This document shows, in pieces, positions 44,801 through 57,500 of a DNA stretch of 64,000 nt (position 1 is the stretch's first letter; every line of letters starts with the position of its first letter). The DNA comes from Halichondria panicea (Eukaryota > Porifera > Demospongiae > Suberitida > Halichondriidae), in contig NC_087384.1 in the NCBI RefSeq assembly GCF_963675165.1, positions 5,635,182 to 5,699,181 of the forward strand, read 5' to 3'. The notes below the pieces were generated by a model that ran no database searches, was not told the origin of the DNA, and saw only the letters and a list, made by a program, of their open reading frames with translations. Made by a program: the position numbers and the translations under genes.

Positions 44801-47800
44801 CATGAAAGTGTGTATATTGTTCTTACCTGGCTTCAATGTGGAGCATCCCCTCCAGCTGCCCTGAGTTGACCGTTTCCATAGTAACCTTATTTAGTCGTGC
44901 CCTGCCGCACCCATCACACAGGCTGTCAACCTGGAGTTGGGAGAGTGGACACTTAAAACCGATACTCGTACAAATTAATAACACGGTAAATAATTACTAT
45001 ACACAAATAGAGCTTTGCAGAAGACGAACATCAGTCTAATTGTGGGCACCCTATAACCGATTAATAGGCCCCAAACTTTCCATAGCTTGGACTTGTGTTA
45101 ATTAACAGACCACCTTAAAGGCTTTTATTACAGCCACTGTTAGTTTAGCTGCCCAAGGGGTGACCACTATAAACACACAAGGACTTTTAACATCCAGAGC
45201 ATTCGTCGGGATTTGAAACTATAAACCCCACCTTAAGTTCCTGAGTCACCCCTAGCAGCTGTCTAAACAGATCTGAAGCAGATGCCAGCACATAGCGATG
45301 GGCATGATACGTCTTGCCCTCCAGTCTGAAGACCACGTCCGAATGAGACGGGTTATTTATCATTTTTGACCAATCAGCAGCAAACGTTGAAGATGGGACA
45401 TTTATTGCAGGTGCTCTTTTCTTTTGCGGTAGTTGAGGGGGCGGGGGGATGTAAGGTTTACTAGCATTCGTGGAAAATGATTGGTCGGATGATCGGGAGC
45501 CTCTATAAGGAGAGACACAAGGTGACATTATAAAATAATACATTAATTAAATTGACTATACCTGTCTATATAATTGTATGGGTATAGACCAACTGTGGCT
45601 GTAATAAAGAGTTGGTCAGCAACACTAGTCCAAACACACACATGCTATGTTCGGAACTATGGGACACATTAACCTGGCAGTATGACAGAGGCCAGAGACC
45701 TGCTTATAGAGTGACCATAATTAATACGTCAATACTTTCAATAACTAGTAGAGCCTTTTAGATACTAATCTATGTTTTATACATTGCCCTATTTAGTATG
45801 CTTTGGGGGCGTAGCCGCTGGATACATACATGTACGATAAAAGATGAATGTTGTGTATTCCAGTTCTAAATGCCCAATGTTTGCAAACTAATTCACCTAC
45901 CGTTTCCATGGCAGTACGAATCTATGTCTCCTCCCTCCACTACGGGAAGTGCGTGCCTGTGTTAGCCCCACCCTCACACAAGCGTCCATAGCCTCCATCA
46001 CACCATATTTTGTTAAGGAACTTGTCTCATAGTAACCCACCGCTCCTGAGAAAAGAGGGGGAGGGTCATACGGTTATCAGATACACAGAAATGTCACATA
46101 CCATTGGATTTCTTATAATAAAAAAAAACACTTCTATATTTAACATAGAAAAACTTAATTTATAATTGATAATCTCCCAGCTAAAAGCTTTCCTAGAAGT
46201 CTACCAGTTAACCACATACTACACGTCACGTATGACATCACATGATACAGTAGCAGTTGCACTACGTGGGAATACCCGTGAGTACAACTGGTTGTATACC
46301 GTATAGCGTGTATATTTTGAGGGTATAAATGTTCGCAGTTTTCGCTGATCAAGCATGTACTGCGAACATTTATACCCACAAATTACATTTATACCCACGA
46401 ATTTAATATCGCATGCATGCATGCATGCTGCAGAAAGGCTGCTATTCCACAAAATTATATACATGTAAATCTGCGAAACCTTTTTACGGTCAATCCGCGA
46501 AAGTTTATACCCTCGAAATATATATGCTACATGTATACGGTAATTACGACAAGAATAGTGTTATAAAAATTTACAGAACTTCCAGGGCCATTCTCAATGC
46601 AAACAGATATTAGACTCTCTAAGTCTTCATACTGTGTGATGTCATACATGATGTAATAGAAATGAAAATGCTATGACCTACATTTTTATTATGCACATGT
46701 ACAATACTGAATTACATTATGCATGTTATTTGTACATGGCATAAATTCCCCACCAAGATCTTTCGCCAGTTGCAGAGCATCTTTGCGAGGGACCTCAGTG
46801 CAGCCACGCCCATTGACCTCTTGACCTCTGAGGTCACACTGGAGCCCCAGTAGCAGTACGGGTATGTTCGGACAATAATGACGAACTTCAGGTATCCACT
46901 TTTCTTTAATCCTTTCAAATGAAGTTTGAGATGTCACGCAAAATGCAACGAAGAAAATGTCAGTGTCGGGATAGGAAAGTCGGCGGAGCCTATCATAGTC
47001 GTCTTGGCCAGCTGTACATGTATTATAGGAAATGAAATAGTGTATGTGTAATTAGCAAAAATGTGTAATTAGCAAAATTAATGTTATACCATAAAAATTA
47101 ATAATCCGAGAGTCGATCAAGAGCAATAATAATAAGATTATATACACGCATGACATAATGACATATTCCCGGTACATATGCAAAGCACATACTAACATCT
47201 CTATTTAAGGCGACACTTTAATAGAGATCACTTCTTTTGAAGATTAAAATTTTTATGTTGAAGTCAAGTGTCATGTATATCTAATTGTAAGCAGCTCTAC
47301 TTATAGTCTATATTTGTCTCGATTTCAGGCACGTTACTTTTAGAGGCGAGAAAATAGCCTAAGCTGGGGATCAACTGGTGTATATGTACACGGCACCAGA
47401 TGTTGACTAGTAGGTGTGGACATGGAGGGGTTTGAGTTAGCTAAGGAAAATCGTTCCCACATCCGGTGCCGTACAATCGTGATGATCTAGTCTGGGAGCC
47501 AGACCTTTTCTCTTCTCGAGGGGGAGAGGGAAGAAAAGGTCTGGAGACTCTTGCAGCATTTCCGTGTGCTCTTGGAATATTAATTAGCAGTTAGAGACTT
47601 GTGACATTGGAGGCTTAAAGAACGAGTATATAGATGTAGAAATACTCAGTTAGCTCTATATCCACATTCCACTATATAGAGCACACAGAAATGCTGCAAG
47701 AGTTTTCAAACCTAATCCCAGCTTCACTTTCTAGATACACTTTACAGCTTTTACTGATACTTGATTTAGCCCCCCCCCCCCCCCCCCCGAGATGGGCCAG

Positions 47801-48079
47801 ACTACCTTTTGATATAGCTCAGGGTGTCACATACTTGGAGCGTCGCCTTAATTAAAGGTATTACGGTAGATACAATTCGTGTTCGTTTATTAATAAATAG
47901 GTAGATCTACCTGTATCCCATAGAGTCACTGAGACTTCTTTTCCGTCCACCACACAAATCTTAGTATCGAAGCAATTGAGCATGTATGTGTTAAAGAAGT
48001 CATTAGCCCATCGATTGAGAAAAGTTGTTTTACCTACTGTACCATCTCCAACTATGACCACCTTCAGCTGTTCTTGCAT
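41831..48079 (-). CDS. RHOBTB: RhoBTB family atypical Rho GTPase with two BTB domains
   Basis: Ten exons with consistent phases give 607 residues: 47911-48079, 46754-47011, 45901-46045, 45232-45502, 44827-44930, 44395-44662, 43637-43768, 43274-43389, 42916-43019, 41831-42087. The GTPase domain (about 1-185) has a P-loop GDGTVGKT and, across the first splice, WDTAGQ. This canonical Rho-like G3 motif is altered in vertebrate RhoBTB1/2. A Pro-rich linker ([13 protein letters not shown]) follows. The first BTB domain ([20 protein letters not shown]) is interrupted by an insert, as is usual in this family. Then come the second BTB ([21 protein letters not shown]) and a C-terminus YVEEHRWPP shared with animal RhoBTBs. 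There is no CAAX box. RhoBTB proteins bind Cullin-3 as ubiquitin-ligase adaptors; that role is inferred from the family. The donor of the ninth exon is formed at a transposon edge. Confidence 0.95.
42067..42270 (-). repeat. Minisatellite made of copies of a splice acceptor and exon start
   Basis: Four units of about 53 bp each carry (minus strand) a CA-rich tract, an acceptor CACACAG and the first bases of RhoBTB exon ten, GACTCCTGCTCTCCTCACAGC. Only the copy ending at 42087 runs into the conserved C-terminal exon; the other three are decoys in the intron. Confidence 0.85.
42587..42914. repeat. hAT-type MITE at a RhoBTB splice donor
   Basis: The ends TAGGCCCTGGCAAATTATGC and exact inverse are flanked by the 8-bp duplication CCTATAAT (42579-42586 and 42915-42922), the hAT hallmark. 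The interior is AT-rich without a frame. The element abuts exon 42916-43019. Confidence 0.9.
43900..44340. repeat. Dispersed repeat in a RhoBTB intron, relative of 6193-6780
   Basis: Shared words include 'gttgccaaaagttcaaagtc', 'cagctctttcctcacttgcagct' and, at the end, 'taccgtatacttcgctgcgcatgcgcacaccgaggcat'. It is a distant copy of the repeat at both duplication ends. Confidence 0.6.
46299..46540. repeat. MITE, CCGTATAGC family, in a RhoBTB intron
   Basis: The ends CCGTATAGCGTGTATATTTTG and GCTACATGTATACGG are flanked by TA. It shares the interior 'cgcgaaagttt..ccctcgaaa' pattern with the copy at 11-244. It has 'gcatgcatgcatgcatgc' near 46410. Confidence 0.75.
47380..47800. repeat. Inverted repeats and poly-C tract in RhoBTB intron 1
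   Basis: Three inverted pairs: 'cggcaccagatgt' (47385) with its inverse at 47459; 'agaccttttct' (47502) with 'agaaaaggtct' (47532); and 'ctcttgcagcattt' (47549) with 'aaatgctgcaagag' (47690). A run of 18 C bases lies at 47771-47788. They look like remnants of small foldback elements. Confidence 0.65.
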
Positions 48080-48580
48080 CTTTATTTTTGTGAGTACACG
48101 AAATCATATTTAAATGGTAAAGGGCGTGTGTTGCTCTTGTACAAAATAGTATCAATCTTACTGTACATGTGTGTGTGGGGTCAATTATTATTCTCTATTG
48201 CGTGGGAGTCACATGCATGCAGTATAAATACTAGCCTCGATCGCGAGACCACGCCGATTCTAATCGGCCTCGATTATAGAGGCTATATAAATACTAGCCT
48301 CAATCCCAGGCTATTATATAAATACAGGCTCATGCACCTATTTTTATTTGCTGGTAAAACACGTACCCAAGTTAATTATTAATTATCCTAAAAAATAATT
48401 GAGCATGAAAAAATGACATTATTATTATGAACAGTAGACAAATACAAAAGCTCACAGCTTCAGAGAAAAAAAATCGTAAATCACTTCTTTTTACAAGTAA
48501 ACTGTACAAGAGTTCTCCTGAAACAAACTTGACATTAATTCAACAATAATAATATATAGTCTCTATTAAAAAGCCATGCA
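48080..48580. other. Short spacer between RhoBTB start and MED13 stop
   Basis: About 500 bp separate two minus-strand genes, so the RhoBTB promoter must lie here or in the MED13 3' end. It contains a decayed foldback ('agcctcgatcgcgag', 'aatcggcctcgatta', near 48233-48320) of the GCCTCGA family. No TATA box stands out. Confidence 0.5.
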
Positions 48581-51500
48581 CTATCTGGGCTGGTCCAGCA
48601 GAGCGAACAGTTGATAGAGCTTTGAGAGTGTAAACAAGTGCAGTGGTAGGCAGGACTTCCTCTGATGAGTGACATGATCCATGGTTAGCCAGGAGAGAGC
48701 ATCAAAACACAACAGGATGGACCTGCATGGGAGGGAATGAGAGGGGAGTCATGATGGCAGACATTTTGAGCCTGGCATCTAATAGATGACACCCGTAAGA
48801 GTGCAATTGTAATTGCTGGTACGTATCTATAAGCACTCAGAATGCAATGATGGCATTTAAGCATAATAAGTTCAAGAATGAAACCTGGTCACCTGTTGTG
48901 ATCAAGCATTGTTTCAACCTGTGTTTCAAGGCCACCTCTATATTACCGCTACTGTGTTGGCCAGCACAAGGGTGACGTCTGAGTCACTATAACACTGTAC
49001 ATGTACATCTCAAATCACATGACTCTCACTGCTAACAAACCAGCGACGCTAACAGACATACATGTGCATAATCCACCATATCACACAGCAGTAGCTCACC
49101 CTAAAGTCTCTTGTGGACTGTCTGCTGTTCTCTCTAGAGGGATTCTATGGCAGTGGAGCAGTACTTTGAAAATAGAGCAGAAATTTTGCGGCTTTTCATG
49201 TCCCCAAAACTCGTTTGGCAACTCTCCCGGAGGGGCGGTAGATATGAGGTACCCGGTGGCTTTGGGCCCCGTATCATCCACTGGTATGGTGTACGACGGA
49301 TGGCTCTTGGTAAGCTCGTCAAAAACGTTTATACCAGATAGCTCAGCTCCGAAGTCAATGCCAGCTGTCATGTCAAGACCTGCAGAGAGTACCAGCATTC
49401 TTACGCAATTGTAGAAAGGCAAATATTTTGTGGTATTGGCGATTGAATCTCTGAGCACGAATATTTTACCCACAAATGAAGCAATCATTGACCACCTTTA
49501 CCTACAGTGCACGCAACCACGAAAATATATCCCATGAACTGACTAAACATTTTGACCCTCGGAAATTACCAACTATAATACGGTGCATTGTATACTGTAC
49601 AATTACATTGTCATTGTACATGTGATGTATTAACATTCACACACTAGCGTTTTATAACTAGAAGCAGATTGTACAGTGTACATCTTTTATAGCTCACACC
49701 TAGCTATGGTATGTACCACTAGTAATAGACCTAGCTACATGCATGTACCACCAGTAGTAGTACAGCTAGACTGTAAGGCTCACCAGTGTCCATGTCTGGT
49801 CCCCCTGCACTGTCCCCGGGTGCAGCGAAGGTGAGACTGAAGAAATCATCATCAGGACCTGTCTCTGTGGCACCGGGTGTGAGGGTGGAGCTAGCACCGC
49901 GGGGGTCTTGTGGGAGCACCATAGTGTGTGTCACCGAGGGGTTGGGATCTGGGGGGTGTGTGAGGGGGGTACGTGTAATTATGATTACATTGTTGTGGAT
50001 CGAGGTGTGTGAAACAACCAGCGTGTTCATTATACAAAAATCTTTAACTAGGAGCGAGGTACTACAAGAATACCAATTAATGTACAGACATGTATAATTA
50101 TATATACAGCATTGCAAAATGTAAATTAATATGAGTATCCTATAATTAAGGTAGTAGCAAGTTTCCATAACTGTGCTACACATGTATAAGTGTAGCAGCT
50201 TGGCCACCATAAAAACGAGCGTCTCCTATGATGCAGTATTAGCGCTGCTACAGGTACACGCACGTATACATGTACATGTATGTATGAGTACTACAATGTA
50301 GTTAATTAGCCTACCGTTGTTTGGGAAGAGCTGTATGTTTCTCTCTGGCTGCACAGAGATAACGATGACATTGGAGATCCTCGGAATGGAAGAGGAGCTC
50401 ATCTTACATGTGCTACAGTCTCGACGCATGCTCTGGTTGACAATGATGAGGCCATCGTTGGGAATGATCGTAGGCCAATCTGGAGAGAAGGGGGAGGGGG
50501 ATCGTATTGACAAACTGTACAACGTAGATGTACTATGTAAGTTGACTCCACAATCAAATATACAGTCATAAAGATGACTTGTATACATCAGGGTGTCATA
50601 CAGGATTTTGAAGTAGAGGGGGGAAATGAAAAAATAACCAGAAAATGTTGCTAAAAAAAGGTCAACTGTTATTTCAATACCCAGCTATGGACACTCAGTC
50701 ATAATTGAAAGGGGGATATCCCCCTTCCCCCCCTGTATGACACCCTGCACATGTACATGTACATGCAGGTAATGTACACGTAGGTACTCTCCAGAATTGG
50801 AGGCAAGAAAGACAAATACCATATACACTGTAAATGTGCCATCTTACGCAGCTACAGAATGCATGCTAATTATGTACGACCTTCCAAACCCACATTAAAG
50901 CCGTTATGGGTGTAAGAAATCCACATTACATGTTGATCCGTATAATAAAGTGGTAATTCTATACACATATGTAAATGAACACCGTATAGGTTATGATTTG
51001 TGAGGATTGACCTCTAACTTCAAAAATTGGTTTACTTCCGGTATTGAAACCTCTCCACTGTAAAGGGTGTGGTCATTTGAACCTCTGTCCTCGAAAATAC
51101 CGAAATGTTTAGTTTGAGCAATCTTTAAAAATGTAGTGCCTCGAAAATAACCCGCTATCCGGTACGTGTATGGTACACGAATGTTCTTGGGTACTAATAT
51201 TAGAGCTTACGTGTGATTTCTGAGGTGCTGGGCTTTCCAAACCGTGTGATGACCACGCTCCACTTGTGCACAGTGCCCGCTACTATAGAGACAACGTAGT
51301 CCCACAGCTGTTTGAGAGCCAGCGAGCAACTCTGGTCAATACTGCATGGGTGAGGGAGAAACGTGCACGGTCAAATGTGACGACTCAAGAATACATACAA
51401 TAAACTAAAAAAGCAGGTCACCCTCTATAATACGGCCAGGTTAATGGCCTCTAAAGTCTCTATAGCAGGACGTACTAGTGAAAAACGACAGCCACTGTTT

Positions 51501-54500
51501 GCTTGCTCAGAGTACATAAGTTGCTACAGTATACACTGTACATGTAGCTAGGACACCATACATGTGTTACTGTTAGTGTATACACTGTATGTAATGTAGC
51601 TACATGTAGGACACCATTCTTTCTCACTTGAGACAAGCTGGGATACCAAGAACAGCTGTGTTGAGCAGCTCCCCCTGTCGGTCACAGCACACCACCAAGA
51701 GCCACCTCCGGTCAGGAGAGACACAATAGCCACAGAACAGAACTGGCTCATCTGGGTCAAACAAGATGTGATGGGTTTGTGTGCCGACTATGGGCCCAAG
51801 GGCACTCAGCGGGGCCTCAGGAGAGAGCACAAACGGTGGAGAACGCAGTTGATGGGTGTTGAACAACTGCAGGTGTGGGGGGGGGGGGGGGGGTAAAGAG
51901 GTGGTTGTATGTGTACATCTACATCCACATGTATGTGTATACAATCTGTGTATTAATCAGTATCCATAAGGTGCGCTAGTAGCGATTAAGCAACAGTGTA
52001 GTCGAAGTCTATATCTAGAGATAGTCAGCACAATTAAGGGGGGAAATGAGTGATAGGTTTAATAATTAGAATAATCACTGAAAAACAATTAATGTACATG
52101 TGTATCTATATACAGTTGATATGTACATGTAACTCACATGTGCCACTTTTTGTCGTTCAGCAGTGGGTCCGAATGATGTTAGGCTCTCGGACAAATCACA
52201 CGCAATTTCAGAGGTGCAGCGAGAGTAGACGGAGAATGCCAGTGAGCGCAGCTGGCCACCTTGACAACTGAATGGACCCAAGAGGTCCTTAGGGTCTATC
52301 AACTGCAGGGAGGGAGGGAGAGAGGGAAACATTCGACTATGTACTATTGTGATTGCAGATACCAGTACATGTATGTTACTGAAGTAAGCAAGATGCAATG
52401 TACATGGCTTTAGAAAGCACGGTACAATTAGTACGCACGAAATTATTGTGCATATGAAACTATGATTGGATCTGACTGATAGACTGGTTATTTTCGGATG
52501 ATTATAATTATACCTAAAGTGCTCGAACAACAACAAAATGGAACAGTTATCGAACGTACATGTAATAGATATATCATACCTGTAGTACCAGCTTCCTCTG
52601 AATAAACTCTGGAACATCTTCACTGGAGAGTAGCTCAGAAAATGTCAGCAACACCTGAAAGCTTTCCTGCATTGTCTTCGAATTTTTCAATTTGGTGAGC
52701 TTGGAGTTGAACTTCTTGTCAGCTGTGTTGCTGGCATCCAAGGGGTTATCGCAGAGGACGTACAGTACTACAGAGACAGGTGTGGGGGGCGTGAGTGGGT
52801 GGGTGGAGGAGGGGTATTCTTGTGGTGGAGAATTGACACGAGTGGAAAGGAGCTCTTCGTCACTCGTAGGGAGGTTGGAGAGAAACGAGACCAGGACTTT
52901 TTTACAGAACCTCTTCAGTTGAACATTTGCAGCAGCTGTAGGGACAAAAGTACAACTTAATCACACGGTGTGTACTGTAGATGTACCTATAAATGAGTCA
53001 ATTGAATTTGGGTACATGTATTTGGCTATCAGTACACACTGCATGTACATTGTGTACTAGACTACATGCACTTGTACAGATGCAACCTTCTATTCCTCGA
53101 GCAACTCGTATACTCATCACAGTTACACAGTCGAACAGCCATTTTTAATTACACTTGCACTACGAAATGTAAAAAGATTTGGCGACCATAATATTCAAAT
53201 TACACGCCTCCACTATAGGTTAATTGCATGACTTATCCAGACAATGGCTACTATCCCAGTGTGAAGCTGCCCCCTCCCTCCTACTCACAGTGTCTAGTGT
53301 CCGTGTTTGGGTCGGTGGTGGTGGATCCCCCGGCAGTGGTGTCAGACTGAGAAGAGAGGAGCACTATACCACCTTCACCCACCCCTTCCTCCAGGGGAAC
53401 GTGCTGACCAAGGTTACAGTTCTGGTGGAAAAAACAACGGTCACACATTAAATTCAAGTGTAAAAATGCTACTACATGTATATACGGGTATAGGAAAGTA
53501 CAGGTACTTTACATCACCTGACATGTCACATGATACATGTAATTTCCTTCATATCTTACACGTGAGAAACATTTAGCTCACCTGCTCAGGCATGCTTATA
53601 ATTATATCATGTATACTGCAGTCTAAGCAATTATGTGTTTGTTTGTTTGTTTGTGATTGATTTTTAAGGTTTGCATACCTTGAACGTGATGGACAGCTCC
53701 TTGAAGTACTTGCGCAGCACTGGTACAATGTCATGTGATGAGATGGAGGGAGGGACCACCACCATGTAGAGCAGACTCTTCTTGAGTGAGTAGGGCTCAA
53801 ACAATAGCTTGTCCTGTACAGTGGTACACACACAGCTAGTACATTGTATCGCCTCAGGCTATACGGATCAACTAAACGAGCTAATATTAGAATGGTGTGA
53901 GGGTGTGAGGAGTGTTAGAAGTGTGGAGCGTGAGAAGTGAGGGTGTGAGGAGTGTGAAAGGAGTGAGGAGTGTGGAGCGTGAAAGGAGTGAGGGGTGTGA
54001 GGAGTGTGGAGCGTGAAAGAAGTGAGGGGTGTGAGGAGTGTTAGAAGTGTGGAGTGTGAAAGAAGTGAGGGGTGTGAGGAGTGTTAGAAGTGTGAAGCTT
54101 ACCCATGCAGGTAGTGCTAGTGGCGAGACTGAGAGCCAGTCGTGGTCGTAGCCCACCAGCACAGGGGGGAGGGGTAGTGGGAGGCAGTCGTCTCCAATGG
54201 CAGCTGTATAGGTGGGTGTAAAGGGGATGCATAAATGATACACACACACCACCATGCACACAAATGATACACACACACACACACACACACCATGCAATCC
54301 ACACTGTACATAAACAGTGGAAAGCACGATACACTGAAGCAAAACGAGCCTGGAAGCAATCAGTGATCTAGACTGACTGCATGTAAATGTAGTTGTGGCC
54401 TCTTAAAGTCCATACGTGCACTATAGCCAAGGCTAGGGATGCGGCGATTATGCGAGCATAATTTTGAGAATAATAGGTAGCTTGGAGCATTAGGAATTAT

Positions 54501-57500
54501 GCGGGAATAAACGGTAGAGTGGGTGGGAATAATTATGCCACGTGGCTATCACTCTAAATAAAGCACAATTACCATTACTTGTGTTGCAAAATATGATTTT
54601 TATTGTGTTTTAATGAAGAATAATAAATTTTTTATGAGAATAATAGGCTGAATCACTGAGAATAACGGGCTGAATCACTGAGAATAATAGGCTATAGCTT
54701 GGGAATTGGAGAATAGAATAACCGGTAAAATTTGGAGCATAATAGCATCAAGCCTAGCCAAGGCCACTTACTTTGACTGGGAGTGAGTAGTTGGAGGTCT
54801 TTGAGTGACAACGGTCCCTTGGTAGTGAACTTGAGACAGGGGGCGTGATGGAACGAGTTCTGAAAGACCATGCGTAGATCCTTGAGTCTCTTGGTCATAA
54901 ACTTGGTGGGCAGGGTGAGCAGGTCCAGTATCCAAGCACCTGCAATGGCACATCATGGGATAATAACATGTAGCTAGTGTACAGTGTACAATACAGCAGT
55001 GCAACAGCAGCAGACTAAATAACAATTCTAATTATACTTGTGTGTTACATATACGTGTACAATGTACCTGTATACATGTGTGCTACTAAATGCATACATG
55101 TAGCTAGTCCTAAAGGCTGATGCCTTCAGCATGATGTATAATTATAATGGTGGACAAAAAAAAAATCGGTACACGTACAGGTACATGGAACTGAGGGAGA
55201 GTTTATAAGCTAATAAAATTAAGCAAAAAACACTATATTCGGAATCCTTTTAGCAGCCAACTGATTTCACCATACATGACGGTGGGTGGTAAAAAAAGCT
55301 GTGACCTCGACGTGATTCGAACACGCAACCTTCTGATCTGGAGTCAGACGCGCTACCATTGCGCCACAAAGTCACTTCACAAAATACAACAGTGTTCGAA
55401 CTCACCAAACCACAAATAATGTCAGTTCACTGTACCTGAGTTATCCTCCTTGGAGATGGTTGGTTTGTTGGCCAGCTGCCCTCCTCCGCCCCCTCCCAGC
55501 TTCCTACCCGCGTTCACGATGAGCTGGTTGGAATTTCTAATGGCGGACACCACACTGTGTGAATGGTAGAGTCGACTAGATAGCTTCTCGTGGATCTCTT
55601 CTGATTTTTCGAGTAGTTGTAGCAGAAGTTGGCTCTGTCCGTGAGAGAGGGTGTGACTGGTGGGTGTGGTCTGGTCGTCATGGAGACTGTTGGAGCAAAG
55701 CGTGAGGCAGTAGTCTTGGAGTAGTTCCACAAACTTGATTACTTTGAGAGAGTGTGCTGCGCAGATAAAAACGTAGAATTGTATATAACAAACACGTAAA
55801 GCCTACAGTACAGTAAATGCACACATTGAACTAATCTATAAAGACACTTAGAAATTTGAGATACAAATCATAACGACTTTATGCCCACTTTAGTTATACA
55901 ATACTGTAAACACTGTTGTACATAATGACATCGTCCAAACACTCACCACTATCAGGCTCCATCGGGTCGCCAGCTCCACTAGACACACTCGGCCCACGAG
56001 GTTTGCTCTCAGGCAACAGCTTCGACATCACACCCAGTGGCGAGTCCCAACCACCACCGCCGCCCCCTCCACTCACACCAAGCTCCTCCCGGAAACCGAG
56101 GCTCGGATAATCGGCGATACCAAACGTCATTATCGGCTTCTCCTCCTGATACCCCATCAGTTCCGATGTAGAGCCCATGGTACTGTCCATACCTCCAATA
56201 TCTGCCACACTGTCCAGTTTGAGTCTTCTCTTGGACATTAGAAAGCTTTGTATGGTCGACATTAGAGGTCCGGCACTGAATTGCATTTTTTCCGAGAAAT
56301 TTGTACCGAGTGCCGCGTCGAGTAAAGAGAGATTGACGTACAGAGCATGTGCTTCGGGGAGGACGGGCATTAGACGATTTGTGTTTGCGGAGAGGGGGGT
56401 GGGTGTTATTGATGGGTCGTATGGAGAGGCTAACGGGGTCATAGAGGGCGTAGTTATGTGGAGAGGAAAGCGTGACGGTGCTTTCGGGTGTGGGTAGGCT
56501 GGAGAAGATGTGAGGGTGTGTGGGGTGTACATGTGTGGGCGTTTCTGTGCCGTGGTGAGGGGGAGTGTGAGCGAGTCTCGGATGGAAGCCCTACTATTGC
56601 CCATCACCGGAGGGAAGATGAATTTTTGAGGCTCAGATTGGGAACTGCTACCAGTTTTGCTAGAGCTGTATGTGGACAGAAACATGGGAATTGCACATGT
56701 AAATTAAGCACATACATGTGTACATGTGTACATGTACATTTTTGTACAACATACATTGTACAACATACATTATATTGACCGCTACCTGTACATGTACATG
56801 TAGGATTTTCCAGTGTATTACATCTACACGTACATGTACATGTACACGTAGCCTGTAAGACTGTAAGTGCAGTTCTGGAATGCAATCAATTAATCTCAGA
56901 CTATATGGCGGCGAGCATGGCTAGTGACAAACCTGGTCTCAGATCCAGATCCGACAGACTGAGAGGAGGAGCCCGTGTCTCCATTGGACGAGGTGGTGGG
57001 CGTGTAGATGTAACGGTCCGCTAGTTTCTCTGCAAGACTGGGAAGGTCGGAGAGGGGCAGAGGCTCAAACTCAGGGGGCACGTACAAGTCATCACACAGA
57101 CCCTGTGCAGAGGACACAGGTACATGATGCATAGTACACATACATGGATATATGCAGTCAACATAAATTGAAATAATACATGACTGATGTAATCATGTGA
57201 CGTCCAATATCATAAGGACTAGTTACCATTATTTAAATTGTAAAGATCGTAAAATATATGTACCTATAGGGTCACAATTCACACACACCCACACACCTAC
57301 ACCTACACCCACCCACACACACACACACGTCACTCACAGCATTGTTATCCCAGACAGCAGTAGTCCCACAAACCTCCATCCTCTCCTCAACCTTTATCTC
57401 CTCGTATTTGGAATCAGATTCGGGCAGATTCACTGAGGGAGGGGTAGGATAGATACGAGACAACTCAGCCGCGTCAACAACAGTGAATGCCTGCACAAGA

